From contig OX337229.1 in NCBI GenBank assembly GCA_946965045.2, positions 62,001 through 126,000 of the forward strand: 64,000 nt of DNA. Reading direction: 5' to 3'. Origin of the DNA: Epithemia pelagica (Eukaryota; Bacillariophyta; Bacillariophyceae; Surirellales; Surirellaceae). Position numbers and translations under genes: made by a program. The notes beneath the pieces were generated by a model that made no database searches, was not told the origin of the DNA, and was given only the letters and a program-made list of their open reading frames with translations. Below are positions 1-9,797 of this stretch, in pieces (position 1 is the stretch's first letter; each line of letters begins with the position of its first letter).

Positions 1-3000
1 GGAAACCGAAGCCACAAGCACAGCCGAAAGAGGAGGTGGGAAATGGCGCTGCCCTTGAAAAGTCGACATACACTGCAGATGGTCGTCTCTCACCGACAAG
101 AGCAGGTCTGCTCCACGAAGGAGCCGAGGATGCTGATGAGGGAGATGCGATGCTCATGTCGACGAAAACCTACAAGTCTGCAGATTCTGATGAGGATTCC
201 GGTGTAGCTGTGCCTATTGATACAAACGCTGGTGGTACCGAGACAAGAAATGCATTGGAAGAAGGACTGGCCAATACTGGAGGAGTCCGGTTTGTTGTGT
301 CCCTGGAAACAACGCCTCGTATGCACGAACCAGCAGCTCCGCAACTCTCTTCCAATACGCCACGATCGATTTTGAACAAGAAGGGACCACATGCTCGTCA
401 TCACTACAATGAAGACGGTACGCCAAAACTACGATCTCAACCAAGCATTCTTACGACCGGAAGTACCAGCCTAGAAAGTCTCTTTCGTCCCATGCTCGAC
501 TTCAATCCATGGAAAACACCCAACTCACTAGCTACAAACAACAGTACGCCCAAACCCAGCAATGAAGAATCATCCAATAGAGCCCAGGAGGAGCGTGATT
601 GTACAGAGAAGCAGACTATATCGAATAACACTCCATTGTCGAGTCGTCAAAAGTCCCAAGATGACCAATCACAATGCTATGAGGAGGGCTTTGAGCGGAC
701 ATTATCGACAATGTCATCTATATCAACCATGGACGAAGGAAAGAAGCACGAACAAAAGCCTGAGAAGAAGAAACCAGAACCAATTGAGGATATTCACCCA
801 CGGGAGCAGATGGAAATTGAAAAAGCCGAGCACGATGAGTCACACGGCGATCCACAGGAAAAAACCGAGGAAGACAGCGTATACTCTTTGCACTCCAAAA
901 TTGACGAACTCATTACTGCATCGGAGGAGCAAGATGAGTTGGAGTCATTGTCCAACAACCGGTCGAATCGCCTCAAACGATGGAAAAAGCGAACCCGAGG
1001 AATGGTTCGAAGGCTATCCACAAGAGACCAATCGAAACAAGAAGAACCAAATGACACAAAGGGGGAAAATGCCAAAAGGAGGAACCGTCTTCTACTCCGA
1101 AGGAAACAGAAACCTGAACCATTGGATCGGGTGGCGGAAGAAGATCAACCGAACGATCCAAAGAAGGAAGAAGATCAACCGAATGATCCAAAGAAGGAAG
1201 ACGAGCAAGAGAAGGAATCGAAGGAGGAGCCAAAGGCTGAAATGGAGGAACAGAATGGCCCAGTTTCGAAACCATCGGATGGAGATGAATCGGATACGTC
1301 CAATCCACGAAATCAACAGCAAGAGGCAAAAGGGAAAGAAACGAACGACGAGAAGGACGACCATGAACCCGAAGAAGACCGCGTGGAGACAACAGAAGGT
1401 CCTGCGATGGAATCATCCAATTCCAAGCAAGATGGCACAACAAAGACCAAGAGTAATCGCAGACTTTCGTCGATCGTCCGACGATACAAGAACAAGAAGA
1501 AAGACTCGACAGGAAACAACAGCAAGAACGTTTCTCGTCCGTTCCTGCGAGCATTACGAGTGAAGAAAGAAACAAGCGACATTGAAGAGCCTCCCCCACC
1601 ACTGGACCACGAAGATGAATACTACGAATATGAAGAAGAAGAAGAAGAAGAATACGAACAAGGCCAGCCGGACATAGCACACACCACAAAATCCAACAAA
1701 CGGCTTTCCGCCTTGCGCAATCTCTTCAAACGCCGATCCATGAGTGGGAACAAGAATCACCACCAAAAGTTTGAAGATGCTTACATCAACAAGAGTGAAA
1801 GCCATAATATTGTACCGGAAGAAAGTTACAGTTACTTTTCGGAGGGAACCCGGGAGGATGAAGATTTGATTCATATTATTTCCCTGAGTACCAGTTCCGG
1901 CATGGATAATCCTTCGGTACTTACCGAACCGACCGATTACGGAAGCCATGTCGACGAGGAAAGTCGCTTGTCCAACAGTGGTGGTCGACGCAAGGAAGCT
2001 GTGATTGTGGAAGATGTATCCTCGTCCTCCGCCTCGTCATCGACGAGTAGTAGCCGATATCATGTATCCAGGTCCACACCACCACTTCGAGAGGTTAGCA
2101 CCAGCGGATCCTCCTCCCGAAGTAGCCGGAGTGAAGACCGAACCAACAACAACAACAACACCTATGTCAAACCCATGTTACAGATTGACGAAACGGTCCA
2201 CGAAGAAGAGTACCACAATGGTGGTGATGATGACGATTCGGTCTCCCAGTTCTTTGAAGCCTGTGAAAACGACGAAACTCATCCACTAGCCCATGTGGTG
2301 GAACGCCAAGGCCGACCCGGCCGTGATCATCATCCCGTATCGCCCGTCATTTCGGATACGACCCCCAAGGCAAGAACGTCGAAACGGACCACGCCCAAGG
2401 TATCATCCTTTAACCATACAACAAACAAGACTGCCGACCTGTATGATGATGTGGCTCCATCCTTGACACTCTCCACATCGAATTCTTCCACATCGTCGTC
2501 GTCACAGAATCATGCACCCGTTCGAACGCGGAGCAAGGATGCCGCCTCGGGGAATCCTTACCAAAAGTCATTCTTGTCGAAATCAAGGACAACGTCTCCC
2601 AAATCCAACAAGAAATCGGCGGCCCTGGACATGGATCCCTTGTTGGATGAGTATACAACCGACCTGGAAGCCGACACTGACGAAAACAAGAGTCCCTTGA
2701 CCAAAAAGTTGGAAACGGCCGAAGATCGCTTGACCCGTCGATTGAAAAAGGATTTGCAACTCTTGAATCGAATCGAAAAACTTCGCGTGGCGCGAGACAC
2801 ACAACAGTATTCCAAGACGACTACTACGAATGGCAATGGACCGCGGGGACACTCTCGCTTGGACGAAACGGCTGGCATTTTGCGAGAAGTGCAAGCCTTT
2901 GTGCGGCAACACAAGGCGGAACGAACGCAAACATCTGGATCCTCCTTGTTTCGTACGCAATCCATGCCCATCTGCACCAACCACAACCACCACAACAATT

Positions 3001-3101
3001 ACAATACCAGTTCGGGTGCCTTGGTATCTCATCAACCATGGACTGGAGGCGACTTGTTTTCGTGTGGATCGACTCCGGCCCATGTTATTTTGGAAGACTA
3101 A
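1..3101 (+). CDS. Long disordered charged protein, 5' end outside window
   Basis: The frame is open to the first bases of the window and ends at TAA 3099-3101, so this is the C-terminal part (over 1,030 residues) of a longer protein whose start is not visible. No known domain is recognised. The sequence alternates Glu/Asp-rich and Lys/Arg-rich stretches, includes a direct repeat of EEDQPNDPKK (about nt 1135-1200), and has Ser runs in the second half. Three separate basic modules each contain a Leu-Ser after two basic residues: VRRLSTRD (about nt 1005), SNRRLSSIVRR (about 1453) and SNKRLSALRNLFKRR (about 1693). These look like basophilic kinase sites or short amphipathic basic helices (inference). 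A short helical region DRLTRRLKKDLQLLNRIEKL follows near nt 2725. It could be a scaffold or signalling adaptor, but no function can be assigned. The coding call rests on an unbroken frame of over 3 kb with consistent composition. Confidence 0.85.
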   Translation, partial: KPKPQAQPKEEVGNGAALEKSTYTADGRLSPTRAGLLHEGAEDADEGDAMLMSTKTYKSADSDEDSGVAVPIDTNAGGTETRNALEEGLANTGGVRFVVSLETTPRMHEPAAPQLSSNTPRSILNKKGPHARHHYNEDGTPKLRSQPSILTTGSTSLESLFRPMLDFNPWKTPNSLATNNSTPKPSNEESSNRAQEERDCTEKQTISNNTPLSSRQKSQDDQSQCYEEGFERTLSTMSSISTMDEGKKHEQKPEKKKPEPIEDIHPREQMEIEKAEHDESHGDPQEKTEEDSVYSLHSKIDELITASEEQDELESLSNNRSNRLKRWKKRTRGMVRRLSTRDQSKQEEPNDTKGENAKRRNRLLLRRKQKPEPLDRVAEEDQPNDPKKEEDQPNDPKKEDEQEKESKEEPKAEMEEQNGPVSKPSDGDESDTSNPRNQQQEAKGKETNDEKDDHEPEEDRVETTEGPAMESSNSKQDGTTKTKSNRRLSSIVRRYKNKKKDSTGNNSKNVSRPFLRALRVKKETSDIEEPPPPLDHEDEYYEYEEEEEEEYEQGQPDIAHTTKSNKRLSALRNLFKRRSMSGNKNHHQKFEDAYINKSESHNIVPEESYSYFSEGTREDEDLIHIISLSTSSGMDNPSVLTEPTDYGSHVDEESRLSNSGGRRKEAVIVEDVSSSSASSSTSSSRYHVSRSTPPLREVSTSGSSSRSSRSEDRTNNNNNTYVKPMLQIDETVHEEEYHNGGDDDDSVSQFFEACENDETHPLAHVVERQGRPGRDHHPVSPVISDTTPKARTSKRTTPKVSSFNHTTNKTADLYDDVAPSLTLSTSNSSTSSSSQNHAPVRTRSKDAASGNPYQKSFLSKSRTTSPKSNKKSAALDMDPLLDEYTTDLEADTDENKSPLTKKLETAEDRLTRRLKKDLQLLNRIEKLRVARDTQQYSKTTTTNGNGPRGHSRLDETAGILREVQAFVRQHKAERTQTSGSSLFRTQSMPICTNHNHHNNYNTSSGALVSHQPWTGGDLFSCGSTPAHVILED

Positions 3102-3735
3102 ATAAGAATCATTAGAATAATCGGGAGAGAGACAGAGAGGAGTGGTAACAGGACCGACCGCAGAGGGGATGCGGCGTATACCATTCCTCCATCTCCTAAC
3201 CGAGTATGTATTGGGGACAGCCACCTGTAATCATCATCCACCTATCTAGAAGGAAACGAGTCATCCTTGGGGACTCTGTGAGTATATGGCCATGGTTTTT
3301 CCTTGTCTACACAAGTAGTAGATCGTAGCAGTCAGTGGATAGGTTTCGCCGCGGTTCGTTAGGCGTAGTTCCAAGGTCCAGGAGACAGTGTTACAATTAG
3401 AGGTAATTGGAGAGATAGAGAGAGAGAGATAGAGGCGTCGATCACTTACATGCCTTCAATGACAAAGAAGGCACGAAAGACCCTTGCATCCTATCACAGA
3501 TATTTCTCCTAACGAACAAGGTAGTTTGTAGGAGCTACGAGACATTAGTTGGAATCTAATACGGATTATAAGTATGTGATACGACAAGGGGAACCAATGG
3601 TCCAATTCGGTTGCTAGTGGGAACCAACCGAGTCCATGGCCCAGAACCAGTCAAGGTCCTTCCAAAATGATGAGAATAATAATACGTTCGAGACTTGAAG
3701 AACAGCGCGACAGATCCAGACGGGCGTGTGATGAT
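3102..3735. other. Convergent intergenic region
   Basis: Lies between the stop of the plus-strand gene and the stop of the minus-strand V-ATPase subunit gene, so it should hold both 3' UTRs. A short GA-rich run lies at about 3410-3435. No ORF with protein-like composition and no RNA gene is recognised. Confidence 0.5.
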
Positions 3736-3972
3736 TTATCCTTCATAAATTGGTTGAATGAGTGGATGCCATTGATGAAGCCAGGCGCAGAGCCAAAACA
3801 ACCACATGGCCGTGACGGCAATGGAGACGACAATGTTGCCAATGGCGGCATCGTCCTTGTTGAGCATGCCAAAGGCTCGACCGCCCATGACCATTCCAAT
3901 CAAAATGGCCGCGAATAATATGTACCCAATCGTACCCGTAATCAACACGGAGGGAATGCCCAACAACGACAT
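3736..3972 (-). CDS. VMA9: V-type proton ATPase V0 subunit e
   Basis: A 78-residue hydrophobic protein with two predicted membrane helices: about residues 7-28 (ILFAAILIGMVMG core) and about 45-68. The second helix and tail, LFWLCAWLHQWHPLIQP, match the family pattern in which the helix ends in a Trp/Leu-rich stretch followed by N/H-P-L-x-x-P. The length fits the family (yeast Vma9 about 73, human about 81 residues). In known systems this is a small membrane subunit of the V0 sector of the vacuolar proton pump. The start is the ATG at 3972; an in-frame GTG 22 codons upstream would only add a polar leader. The gene is convergent with the plus-strand gene to its left and divergent from the RNase H-like gene to its right. 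The assignment comes from motif and size, not a database search. Confidence 0.75.
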   Translation of the reverse strand: MSLLGIPSVLITGTIGYILFAAILIGMVMGGRAFGMLNKDDAAIGNIVVSIAVTAMWLFWLCAWLHQWHPLIQPIYEG

Positions 3973-4936
3973 GATGATAAAACTTGGTGTGTGTAGGTGT
4001 GTGTAAAGAGATGTAGGTGTCTGTGGAGAATGAACCAACGGAATGGATCTAGGAAAGAGACTGGTGCTGCGAGAGGGTCTTGATGCAAGGCCACAAGGTT
4101 ATTTGCTTGGATATATAGCTTGTGCTGTTGTCTATCAAACGATCGACGACAATTGCCACAACCACAACGACTTCAAGAGACCAGAGGAGGTTGACTCGTT
4201 GACTCGTGTTGCTGCTGCTGGTGCTGTCGTGTTGTTGCTTCCCTCTTGATGGAGCCGGTCGGATTCGGGCACGCGCTCAAAGTTGGCGAGTGGTAGAGTC
4301 ATTGGAACGTCGGGCGGGCTTTTCGCCGTGACGGAAAGACCGCGATCCAAGATGTGTGGCAAGTGGCAAGGCGATTGTATCTCCGGTCGGATTGGCCACA
4401 CGGACGGTCGGTATCTTTTGGTGTCTCTTGTGTCTTGTGTTTGGCGTTCTCCAAAAAGATTTGGATTCTCGATCCGGGGAGCAGGCATACGAGAACAGAA
4501 AGATACTACCCCATTCCTACCACACATGCACGTGGTCTGGTAAGAACAAGAAGAGGGTACCGACTCTCCTCGTTTTGTTGTGTTCTGGACTTTTTTCTCG
4601 GAGAGAAGACAAAGAATCTTTTGGGTTTGGCGACCGGAGAGAGGTAGAGAAACAAGGAAGAAAGTCATTGTGGATCTAGTACAAAAGGGAATTGGATGAG
4701 AGCAACAAAACCAAGGACAGCGAACAAACTCCAGTGACAACAGTCCGTGCACAACCAAAACAAGAAGAGAAGAGTGCCAAACGAGAACAAGGAAACTATC
4801 GAATCATTATCATCCTCACCATCTTCATCATGTTGCAACTCCTCTCGACTCAACCCTATTACCTTACAACAACAAAAACAACAAGGTAAACCATCACAAA
4901 ACTAGCAACCGCAAGAACCCTGCTTGTTCCCAAATC
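3973..4936. promoter_or_regulatory. Divergent promoter region; right half duplicated downstream
   Basis: Contains the 5' flanks of the V-ATPase subunit e gene (leftward) and the RNase H-like gene (rightward). The stretch from about 4520 to 4930 recurs in diverged form at about 10630-10970, upstream of the decayed RNase H copy, so promoter and 5' UTR were duplicated with the gene. Several short ORFs on both strands lack protein-like composition. An ATG at about 4830 opens a short ORF before a GTAAAC sequence, but I cannot show that it is a spliced first exon. Confidence 0.45.
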
Positions 4937-7291
4937 ATGAGACATGGAGCCATTTTACGACGACGAGGAGGAATGGCTGTCGCCCACAGGATTCGGACAT
5001 GGTGGGACAGCGCTGGTTCGTCATTACCACTACCAACGCGGTCCGTGATTCGCTTCTCCACAACAGCAACAAGATCGACTAGACCAAGGGGCGGTCATCC
5101 ACCCGTCCTCCATGCATTGCCTTTTCCTTCTTGTTGTTGCTGTTTTCATTCCACATGGATCCGTCCCAAACAACTCCAACCAGACAGACCGTTCTGGTTC
5201 CCCTCCCAACACTCGCCGCCTAGGGACACAACTGTTGGTACCGAACCAACCGTGTCCAGATCCTCGGCCTCTTCGGCACCACCCTCTCCTCCGCTTTCTA
5301 CTTCTTCTTTGTCTTGGCTTCCTACGACGTCTGGTTTGTCGTCACGGTCAGAGCATGGTTCCTACATTTTGCAAGTCAAGGGAACCACGAGGCATCACTA
5401 TGCCGCGGCCGTGGGCATTGTCTTGCTTCAACGACCACCACAAACACAACAACAAGAACCATCCCAAGTCGTTCACACGAGGAATCCTTCTCCTCCCCCG
5501 GAAGAACCAGTGGTGGTCTTTGCCGGTCGCTACTTTTTGCCACGGTGGCGATCGGCCTTTGAAATTGAATATACCGCCATTTGCATGGGATTGGATCTGG
5601 CCCATCAGTACCTACTGCCGCAGCAACAACCACTCGAACAACAACAAGAACCACAACAAGAACCACGACGACCCATTGTCCTCGAGTTGCAATTGGATCA
5701 CGCCGTCATTCGTCAACAATTGCAAGGCACCTTGCCCATTAGCAAGACCAATCATCAGGAACGATTGACTTTCCTGTATTGGCAAATTATGGCCCAATCG
5801 CAAGCCTTTGTCTTTGACATTCAACCCATATCACCCGTCCAAAATCGACAAGCCGTTCATTTGGCCTGGACGGCCTTTGTCACGGGGCAATCGGCGTCCG
5901 TGTCCTTGCCAACCTCCACGAGTCGTGGATCCTCCTCCTCATCCCTGTCATCCTCCATTTGGGCCATTCAACAACGACCCTCCCAACGGTTCGTAGTACG
6001 ACAACCATTGCAGGGTCGGTCCCATCCCAATCCTCATCCTTGCGATTTGGAACTGGCGTTTGTCCCCTTGGAGGATCCCTATAATCGCCTCAAGAAACAC
6101 AACGAAGAAGAAGAAGAAGATGATGAGCAAGAGGAGAATGTGCAACACGAGGAGGAGTATCCCGAGCTACTGGACCATTCGTTGGAACCACCGGCGACAG
6201 AGCAAGACAGGAACCATGCGGGTTCGCCGGGAAACCAAGACCCAGATGCGCCTTGCTCGTCATCCTCCGCGTCATCGGTGCCACCTCCCAGCGCTATGGT
6301 TCCTCCTCGGGTCGCCCGTCCCTACAACGAACGAAATATCATGAGGATGATGAGTCCCATGGATCCTACACAAACCTATTTGTTGCAATGCGATGGTGGA
6401 TGTCGTGGTCGACCCACCTTTGTTTCGGGCGTCGGCATGGTCTTGTATCAACTCAATCACCAGGACGACGACGACAACAAGAAGAACCACCACCAGGATT
6501 CCTGGCACCAGAAACCGGAAATGGAAAACGAGTGGAACACGCACCTGGTAGAAGTCTGGTGTGGATTCAAATGCTTTCTTCCCAGTTCCGCCACACTCCA
6601 AACCTTTTCGTCGTCTCGTCACCGCCGCAATCGTCAGGCCAAGAACGAAACCAACAACCACAAGCAAAACAGCAGTCCGGTGCAAAACAACAACGACGAC
6701 CACCAGTACGACGAGGGACTCCGGAATGAGGCTGGTCGAATGAGTAACAATGTAGCCGAAATTTGGAGTTTGCTCTTGGGATTGGAGCAAGCACGACGTT
6801 TGGGCATTCGAAACTTACGGGTCCAAATGGATTGTGACACGGTCGTTCGCATCATTTACCAGGCAACGACCACAACCAACAAGGCGTCCAGTCCAGTCCC
6901 CACAACCGACAACAGCAATGATGACGACTCATTGTCATTATCGTCGTCCTTGTCCGTCAACGCGTTGCCCCTGGGTCCCTTTATTCGACAGGTACAAGAA
7001 TTGGTGGAGACGCATTTTGATGAGTTTGAAATTGAACACATTCGACGTCAGTACAATCGGCGGGCCGACTTTTTGGCCAATCATGCCATGGATTTTCAGT
7101 GCGACTATGGTGTTGATCCAGACATTGTGATATCTGGATCGTCCCCACAACATGCTTCGATACCGAAGAACCAACAAACAGAACCAGAGGACACTCTCCC
7201 GTATATGTACAAGGAGGAATGCGATTCAGAAGACAATGATGATGACGTGAATGAACTCCACCTTTCCTCCATGGCCGATCAACACTCCTAG
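4937..7291 (+). CDS. Protein with tandem RNase H folds, the first degenerate
   Basis: 784 residues from ATG 4937. The N-terminus is Arg-rich with few acids (RIRTWWDSAGSS, then RFSTTATRS), as in mitochondrial presequences (inference). The second domain, residues about 480-735, has the type 1 RNase H signature: LLQCDGGCRG (first Asp), NNVAEIWSLLLGLEQA (Glu), VQMDCDTVVRI (Asp) and RRQYNRRADFLANHA (last Asp). It is interrupted by long Asn/His/Asp-rich insertions. Residues about 140-330 look like an older copy of the fold: YILQVKGTT, FEIEYTAICMGLDLA, LELQLDHAVIRQQL and QNRQAVHLAWTA. Here the first catalytic Asp is Lys and the last is Val, so this copy should be inactive and may bind nucleic acid. 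The likely activity is hydrolysis of RNA in RNA-DNA hybrids. A decayed copy lies at about 10.6-11.9 kb. Confidence 0.8.
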   Translation: MRHGAILRRRGGMAVAHRIRTWWDSAGSSLPLPTRSVIRFSTTATRSTRPRGGHPPVLHALPFPSCCCCFHSTWIRPKQLQPDRPFWFPSQHSPPRDTTVGTEPTVSRSSASSAPPSPPLSTSSLSWLPTTSGLSSRSEHGSYILQVKGTTRHHYAAAVGIVLLQRPPQTQQQEPSQVVHTRNPSPPPEEPVVVFAGRYFLPRWRSAFEIEYTAICMGLDLAHQYLLPQQQPLEQQQEPQQEPRRPIVLELQLDHAVIRQQLQGTLPISKTNHQERLTFLYWQIMAQSQAFVFDIQPISPVQNRQAVHLAWTAFVTGQSASVSLPTSTSRGSSSSSLSSSIWAIQQRPSQRFVVRQPLQGRSHPNPHPCDLELAFVPLEDPYNRLKKHNEEEEEDDEQEENVQHEEEYPELLDHSLEPPATEQDRNHAGSPGNQDPDAPCSSSSASSVPPPSAMVPPRVARPYNERNIMRMMSPMDPTQTYLLQCDGGCRGRPTFVSGVGMVLYQLNHQDDDDNKKNHHQDSWHQKPEMENEWNTHLVEVWCGFKCFLPSSATLQTFSSSRHRRNRQAKNETNNHKQNSSPVQNNNDDHQYDEGLRNEAGRMSNNVAEIWSLLLGLEQARRLGIRNLRVQMDCDTVVRIIYQATTTTNKASSPVPTTDNSNDDDSLSLSSSLSVNALPLGPFIRQVQELVETHFDEFEIEHIRRQYNRRADFLANHAMDFQCDYGVDPDIVISGSSPQHASIPKNQQTEPEDTLPYMYKEECDSEDNDDDVNELHLSSMADQHS

Positions 7292-7496
7292 AGGTCACAC
7301 CCCGACAGAGTTGTGTCCGAAACCAGAACGAAATGTTGTGGAATAATGATGCTGTACTCTACTCCAGTATTATTGTTTCTCGTTGGCTATAATCAAGCAT
7401 CTAAGGACGAGGATTCGGATGGTCGCGCCCTATGATGATATCTTTTGTTGGAACAACCAACTCTCGGTTGTTATCCGCATGACGATAAACAGAAAA
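7292..7496. other. 3' flank of RNase H-like gene
   Basis: Non-coding flank. Its sequence recurs in diverged form at about 11630-11830 downstream of the decayed RNase H copy, including the block around GAAATGTTGTGGAA and the one around TTTCTCGTTGGCT. The gene was therefore duplicated together with its 3' flank. Confidence 0.5.
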
Positions 7497-7715
7497 AGGA
7501 TACACCACAAGTGTGTTGTTGGTCAAGGCATACGAGGGAATGACCGTCGACAAGGTGTTGATGGCACCGATTCGTCGTACAAAGGTCGACCTGGTCTTAA
7601 AACTCTTGTTCCTCATCATTGCGTGTGTACATGTAAACACCGGCCGAGACCAGACCTGCGGGCATAAACAAGGCGAGAAAGACCACAATTCGAAGGGAAA
7701 AGACAGCGACACTCG
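7497..7715 (-). pseudogene. Fragment of the class III cyclase gene
   Basis: Read on the minus strand this matches two parts of the cyclase at 12.2-15.1 kb that are not adjacent there: the juxtamembrane segment RRIGAINTLSTVI-SYAL, with the first transmembrane region, and the short TLVVYP segment that precedes the second transmembrane helix. Relative to the full gene (about 14684-14930) about 42 nt are missing, and several frame breaks are present. It is a rearranged, non-functional piece lying immediately left of repeat element El-1. Confidence 0.8.
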
Positions 7716-7888
7716 GAACTAGAAGCCAGATAGTCTCTGGTGCGTACAGCTCTTGGTGGAAAGCCCGCTCGCGACGTCAACGCGGCTGTACAATGAACGG
7801 GTGAGGCGACAGGACATCAATGGATGCCTGACAGGCACTATGGCACACCCCAGAGGCTAATCAGAGGAGCCCCCAAACTCGTAAAGGG

Positions 7889-8130
7889 TAGGCTAATCAA
7901 GAGGTAGCCCGAATCTCTAGGCTAATCAAGAGGTAGCCCGGATCTCTAGGCTAATCAAGAGGTAGCCCGAATCTCTAGGAGTACATACAATTTGAACGGT
8001 GGAGGCGACAGGACGTCAATGGACGCCTGTCATGCAACTATATGGCACACCCCACGCCGTATTGTATGTAACTCCTGAGGCAATCAGAGGAGCCTCTAAC
8101 TCGTTGCTGGCTAATCAAGAGGTAGCCCTA
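7889..8130. repeat. 29-bp tandem repeat and related units
   Basis: Three head-to-tail units of about 29 bp (AGGCTAATCAAGAGGTAGCC followed by C(G/A)AATCTCT) occupy about 7890-7978. A further unit lies at about 8109-8136. Two palindromic blocks around CAATCAGAGGAGCC lie at about 7855 and 8079. The repeat is inside the left part of El-1. Confidence 0.8.
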
Positions 8131-8139
8131 ATCTCTATC

Positions 8140-8204
8140 TGGCACAGAGACCAAAGTCTCCGTGCCAGATACCTGGTAACACAAGGACAAGTCCTCATGC
8201 CACC
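8140..8204. repeat. Two hairpin-forming palindromes
   Basis: 8140-8167 has arms TGGCAc(a)GAGAC and GTCTCcgTGCCA. 8175-8204 has an imperfect GGT-ACACAAGGAC arm facing GTCCTcaTG-ACC. Six closely related hairpins occur in El-2 at 26145-26446. Confidence 0.8.
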
Positions 8205-8387
8205 AGGGTTTTGTGATAACACCGACAGCCGACACACCAACAAGGACCACCAACAAGGACCACCAACAAGGACGTCTCCGACAAGGACTCTAGCTAGACT
8301 CAGCTGATGTAGGAGTAGGAGTAAAATTTAGCAATCGGTAGAAACAGAAGAAGGGGTATTAGAGTGAGTAGGTTGAGTAGGAAAGAT

Positions 8388-9323
8388 TCATAACCGACAC
8401 GACTGTTCGCACGTACCACTAGCAACCGACAACCGACATGTTTTTTTCTGGGTTTTTTGGATTTTTTTGCTTTTTCTGGGTTTTTTGGATTTTTTTGCTT
8501 TTTCTGGTTTTTTTGGATTTTTTGGATTGTTTTCAACAGCACCACTACCCGTACCCGCGGACAAAAGACGAGCGGATCGTCGAACGTGCACCATTCGGCG
8601 TGCCTTTTTGGAGTAGGCAACAACAAGGATCCTGCCCAAACGCGGGGAGTCCTCGGGGCCGGAGGAACTCTCGATCACGCTTTGGCGGGCATTCTCGTCA
8701 ATGTGAGGCGAGGTATCTTTTTGGGTGGGGGTGGGGGGAGGAGGGGTGGCGACCATGGAAGGAGGGGTGGAGTTTCGAGGGGGTGAGTCGTGCCCCAAAG
8801 TGATCTCGTCGTCGTTGTCAGGGATGAGCGCAGGTTCAGGCTGATGACGGTCGACTGGAGGGGTCTCCTCTTCCTCGTCGTCCTCGAGATCGTCTGCGAG
8901 TGCGAGAGGAGGGAAGTCCAAGTCAGCGTCGAACTCGCAAGGCAGAACAGCAACATTGTCGACGTCGACCGCCTCCTCGCGATCGCGAATCTCCATCTCT
9001 CCAACTTCCTGCCGACCATTCTTGCAGTTCTTCGCAGCAAGCTTTGCTTCGGCAATGGCCAGCTGTTGCTGAAGCTGAGCTTTGTCGTGTCGAAGCTGTC
9101 GAAGCTCCGCATGTTCGTGTCGAAGCTCCACGTGTTCGCTACTTGTAGTACGACTTCTCTTGATGAAAATGACCCGAAACAGGTGTTGGACAATAAGTTT
9201 CGCCTCATCGAGGACATCAGCGACACCGTAACACAGTATGAGAGTCACAAAAGGAGCAACTAACAGAGCCCATTCGGAGCTGATCATCTTTTCGTAACAG
9301 TAATCACAATCACACATCATCAT
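8388..9323 (-). CDS. Single-pass membrane coiled-coil protein, El-1 copy
   Basis: 311 residues from the ATG at 9323 (a TTG two codons upstream is less likely). In order: a Cys/Asp/Tyr-rich N-terminus (MMMCDCDYCYEK); one predicted membrane helix, about residues 15-37 (WALLVAPFVTLILCYGVADV); a heptad-rich coiled coil, about 60-100, with ELRHEHAELRQLRHDKAQLQ; an acidic disordered region; and a conserved basic block KKARRMVHVRRSARLL. The C-terminus runs into a Lys-rich low-complexity tail read from an A/T-rich repeat at 8438-8530. The El-2 paralogue at 26679-27518 lacks this tail and ends shortly after SARLL. I do not recognise the family. Two copies with the frame preserved suggest a real coding sequence. 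Confidence 0.6.
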   Translation of the reverse strand: MMMCDCDYCYEKMISSEWALLVAPFVTLILCYGVADVLDEAKLIVQHLFRVIFIKRSRTTSSEHVELRHEHAELRQLRHDKAQLQQQLAIAEAKLAAKNCKNGRQEVGEMEIRDREEAVDVDNVAVLPCEFDADLDFPPLALADDLEDDEEEETPPVDRHQPEPALIPDNDDEITLGHDSPPRNSTPPSMVATPPPPTPTQKDTSPHIDENARQSVIESSSGPEDSPRLGRILVVAYSKKARRMVHVRRSARLLSAGTGSGAVENNPKNPKKPEKAKKSKKPRKSKKIQKTQKKTCRLSVASGTCEQSCRL

Positions 9324-9480
9324 GGTCAATCGTATTTTTGGTCAATCGTATTTTGTTTTTGTGCGTGTTGGATTGTTGCGTGTTGTCGTTGTTGGCGTTT
9401 TGTGTTGTTTGGCGATCGGACCCTCGAGGTGCGAGGCAGCGGGGTCGGTTTATACGAGCACAACAATCAACCGTTCGAGG

Positions 9481-9797
9481 GCAGCAACACCCACCGTCGG
9501 GGCAATGTTGCACGTACCTCGAGGGTCGAGGGCAGCAACACAGCGCAACTACTCAACAATCAACCGTCGGGCGGTCCAATCACAACCAAGACGACGACGA
9601 CGACAAGAACAAAGAGCAAGTCGATGACGACGACACAACAACAAGATTCTAAATCATAATGAATAGCACACCTTCGTGCATGGGTTGGTTCTTCTTCTAT
9701 GCGACTACTACGACGGTTTGGTTGATACAACAATACAATACAAAACTACACCCCAATCTGTTTCGTTTTGATGTTTGCTGGTTTCTACCTAGTTTGG
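9481..9797. other. Intergenic, right flank of El-1
   Basis: Contains short GAGGGCAGCAACAC-type direct repeats (about 9476-9540) and CAA/GAC-rich simple sequence near 9590-9645. No gene is recognised. Confidence 0.4.

Larger units (their letters stand above)
7745..9480. mobile_element. Repeat element El-1 (copy 1 of 2)
   Basis: About 1.7 kb that shares order and sequence with 25,990-27,690. Shared parts, left to right: a GACGTCAACGCGGC block, imperfect palindromes, a short CCGACA/ACCAACAAGGAC region, a minus-strand membrane/coiled-coil ORF, and a right end with two direct copies of GGTCAATCGTATTTT. No transposase, integrase or reverse transcriptase is visible and no clear terminal inverted repeats were found. 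It may be a non-autonomous element or a dispersed segmental duplication; the boundaries are where similarity fades by eye. El-1 has extra 29-bp tandem repeats on the left that El-2 lacks. Confidence 0.6.

Noticed and set aside
9324-9650. Plus-strand ORFs beginning MVNRI with a hydrophobic stretch, present in both El copies
   Set aside because: They start in the direct repeat upstream of the minus-strand gene and lose similarity between El copies after about 35 codons; more likely promoter sequence.
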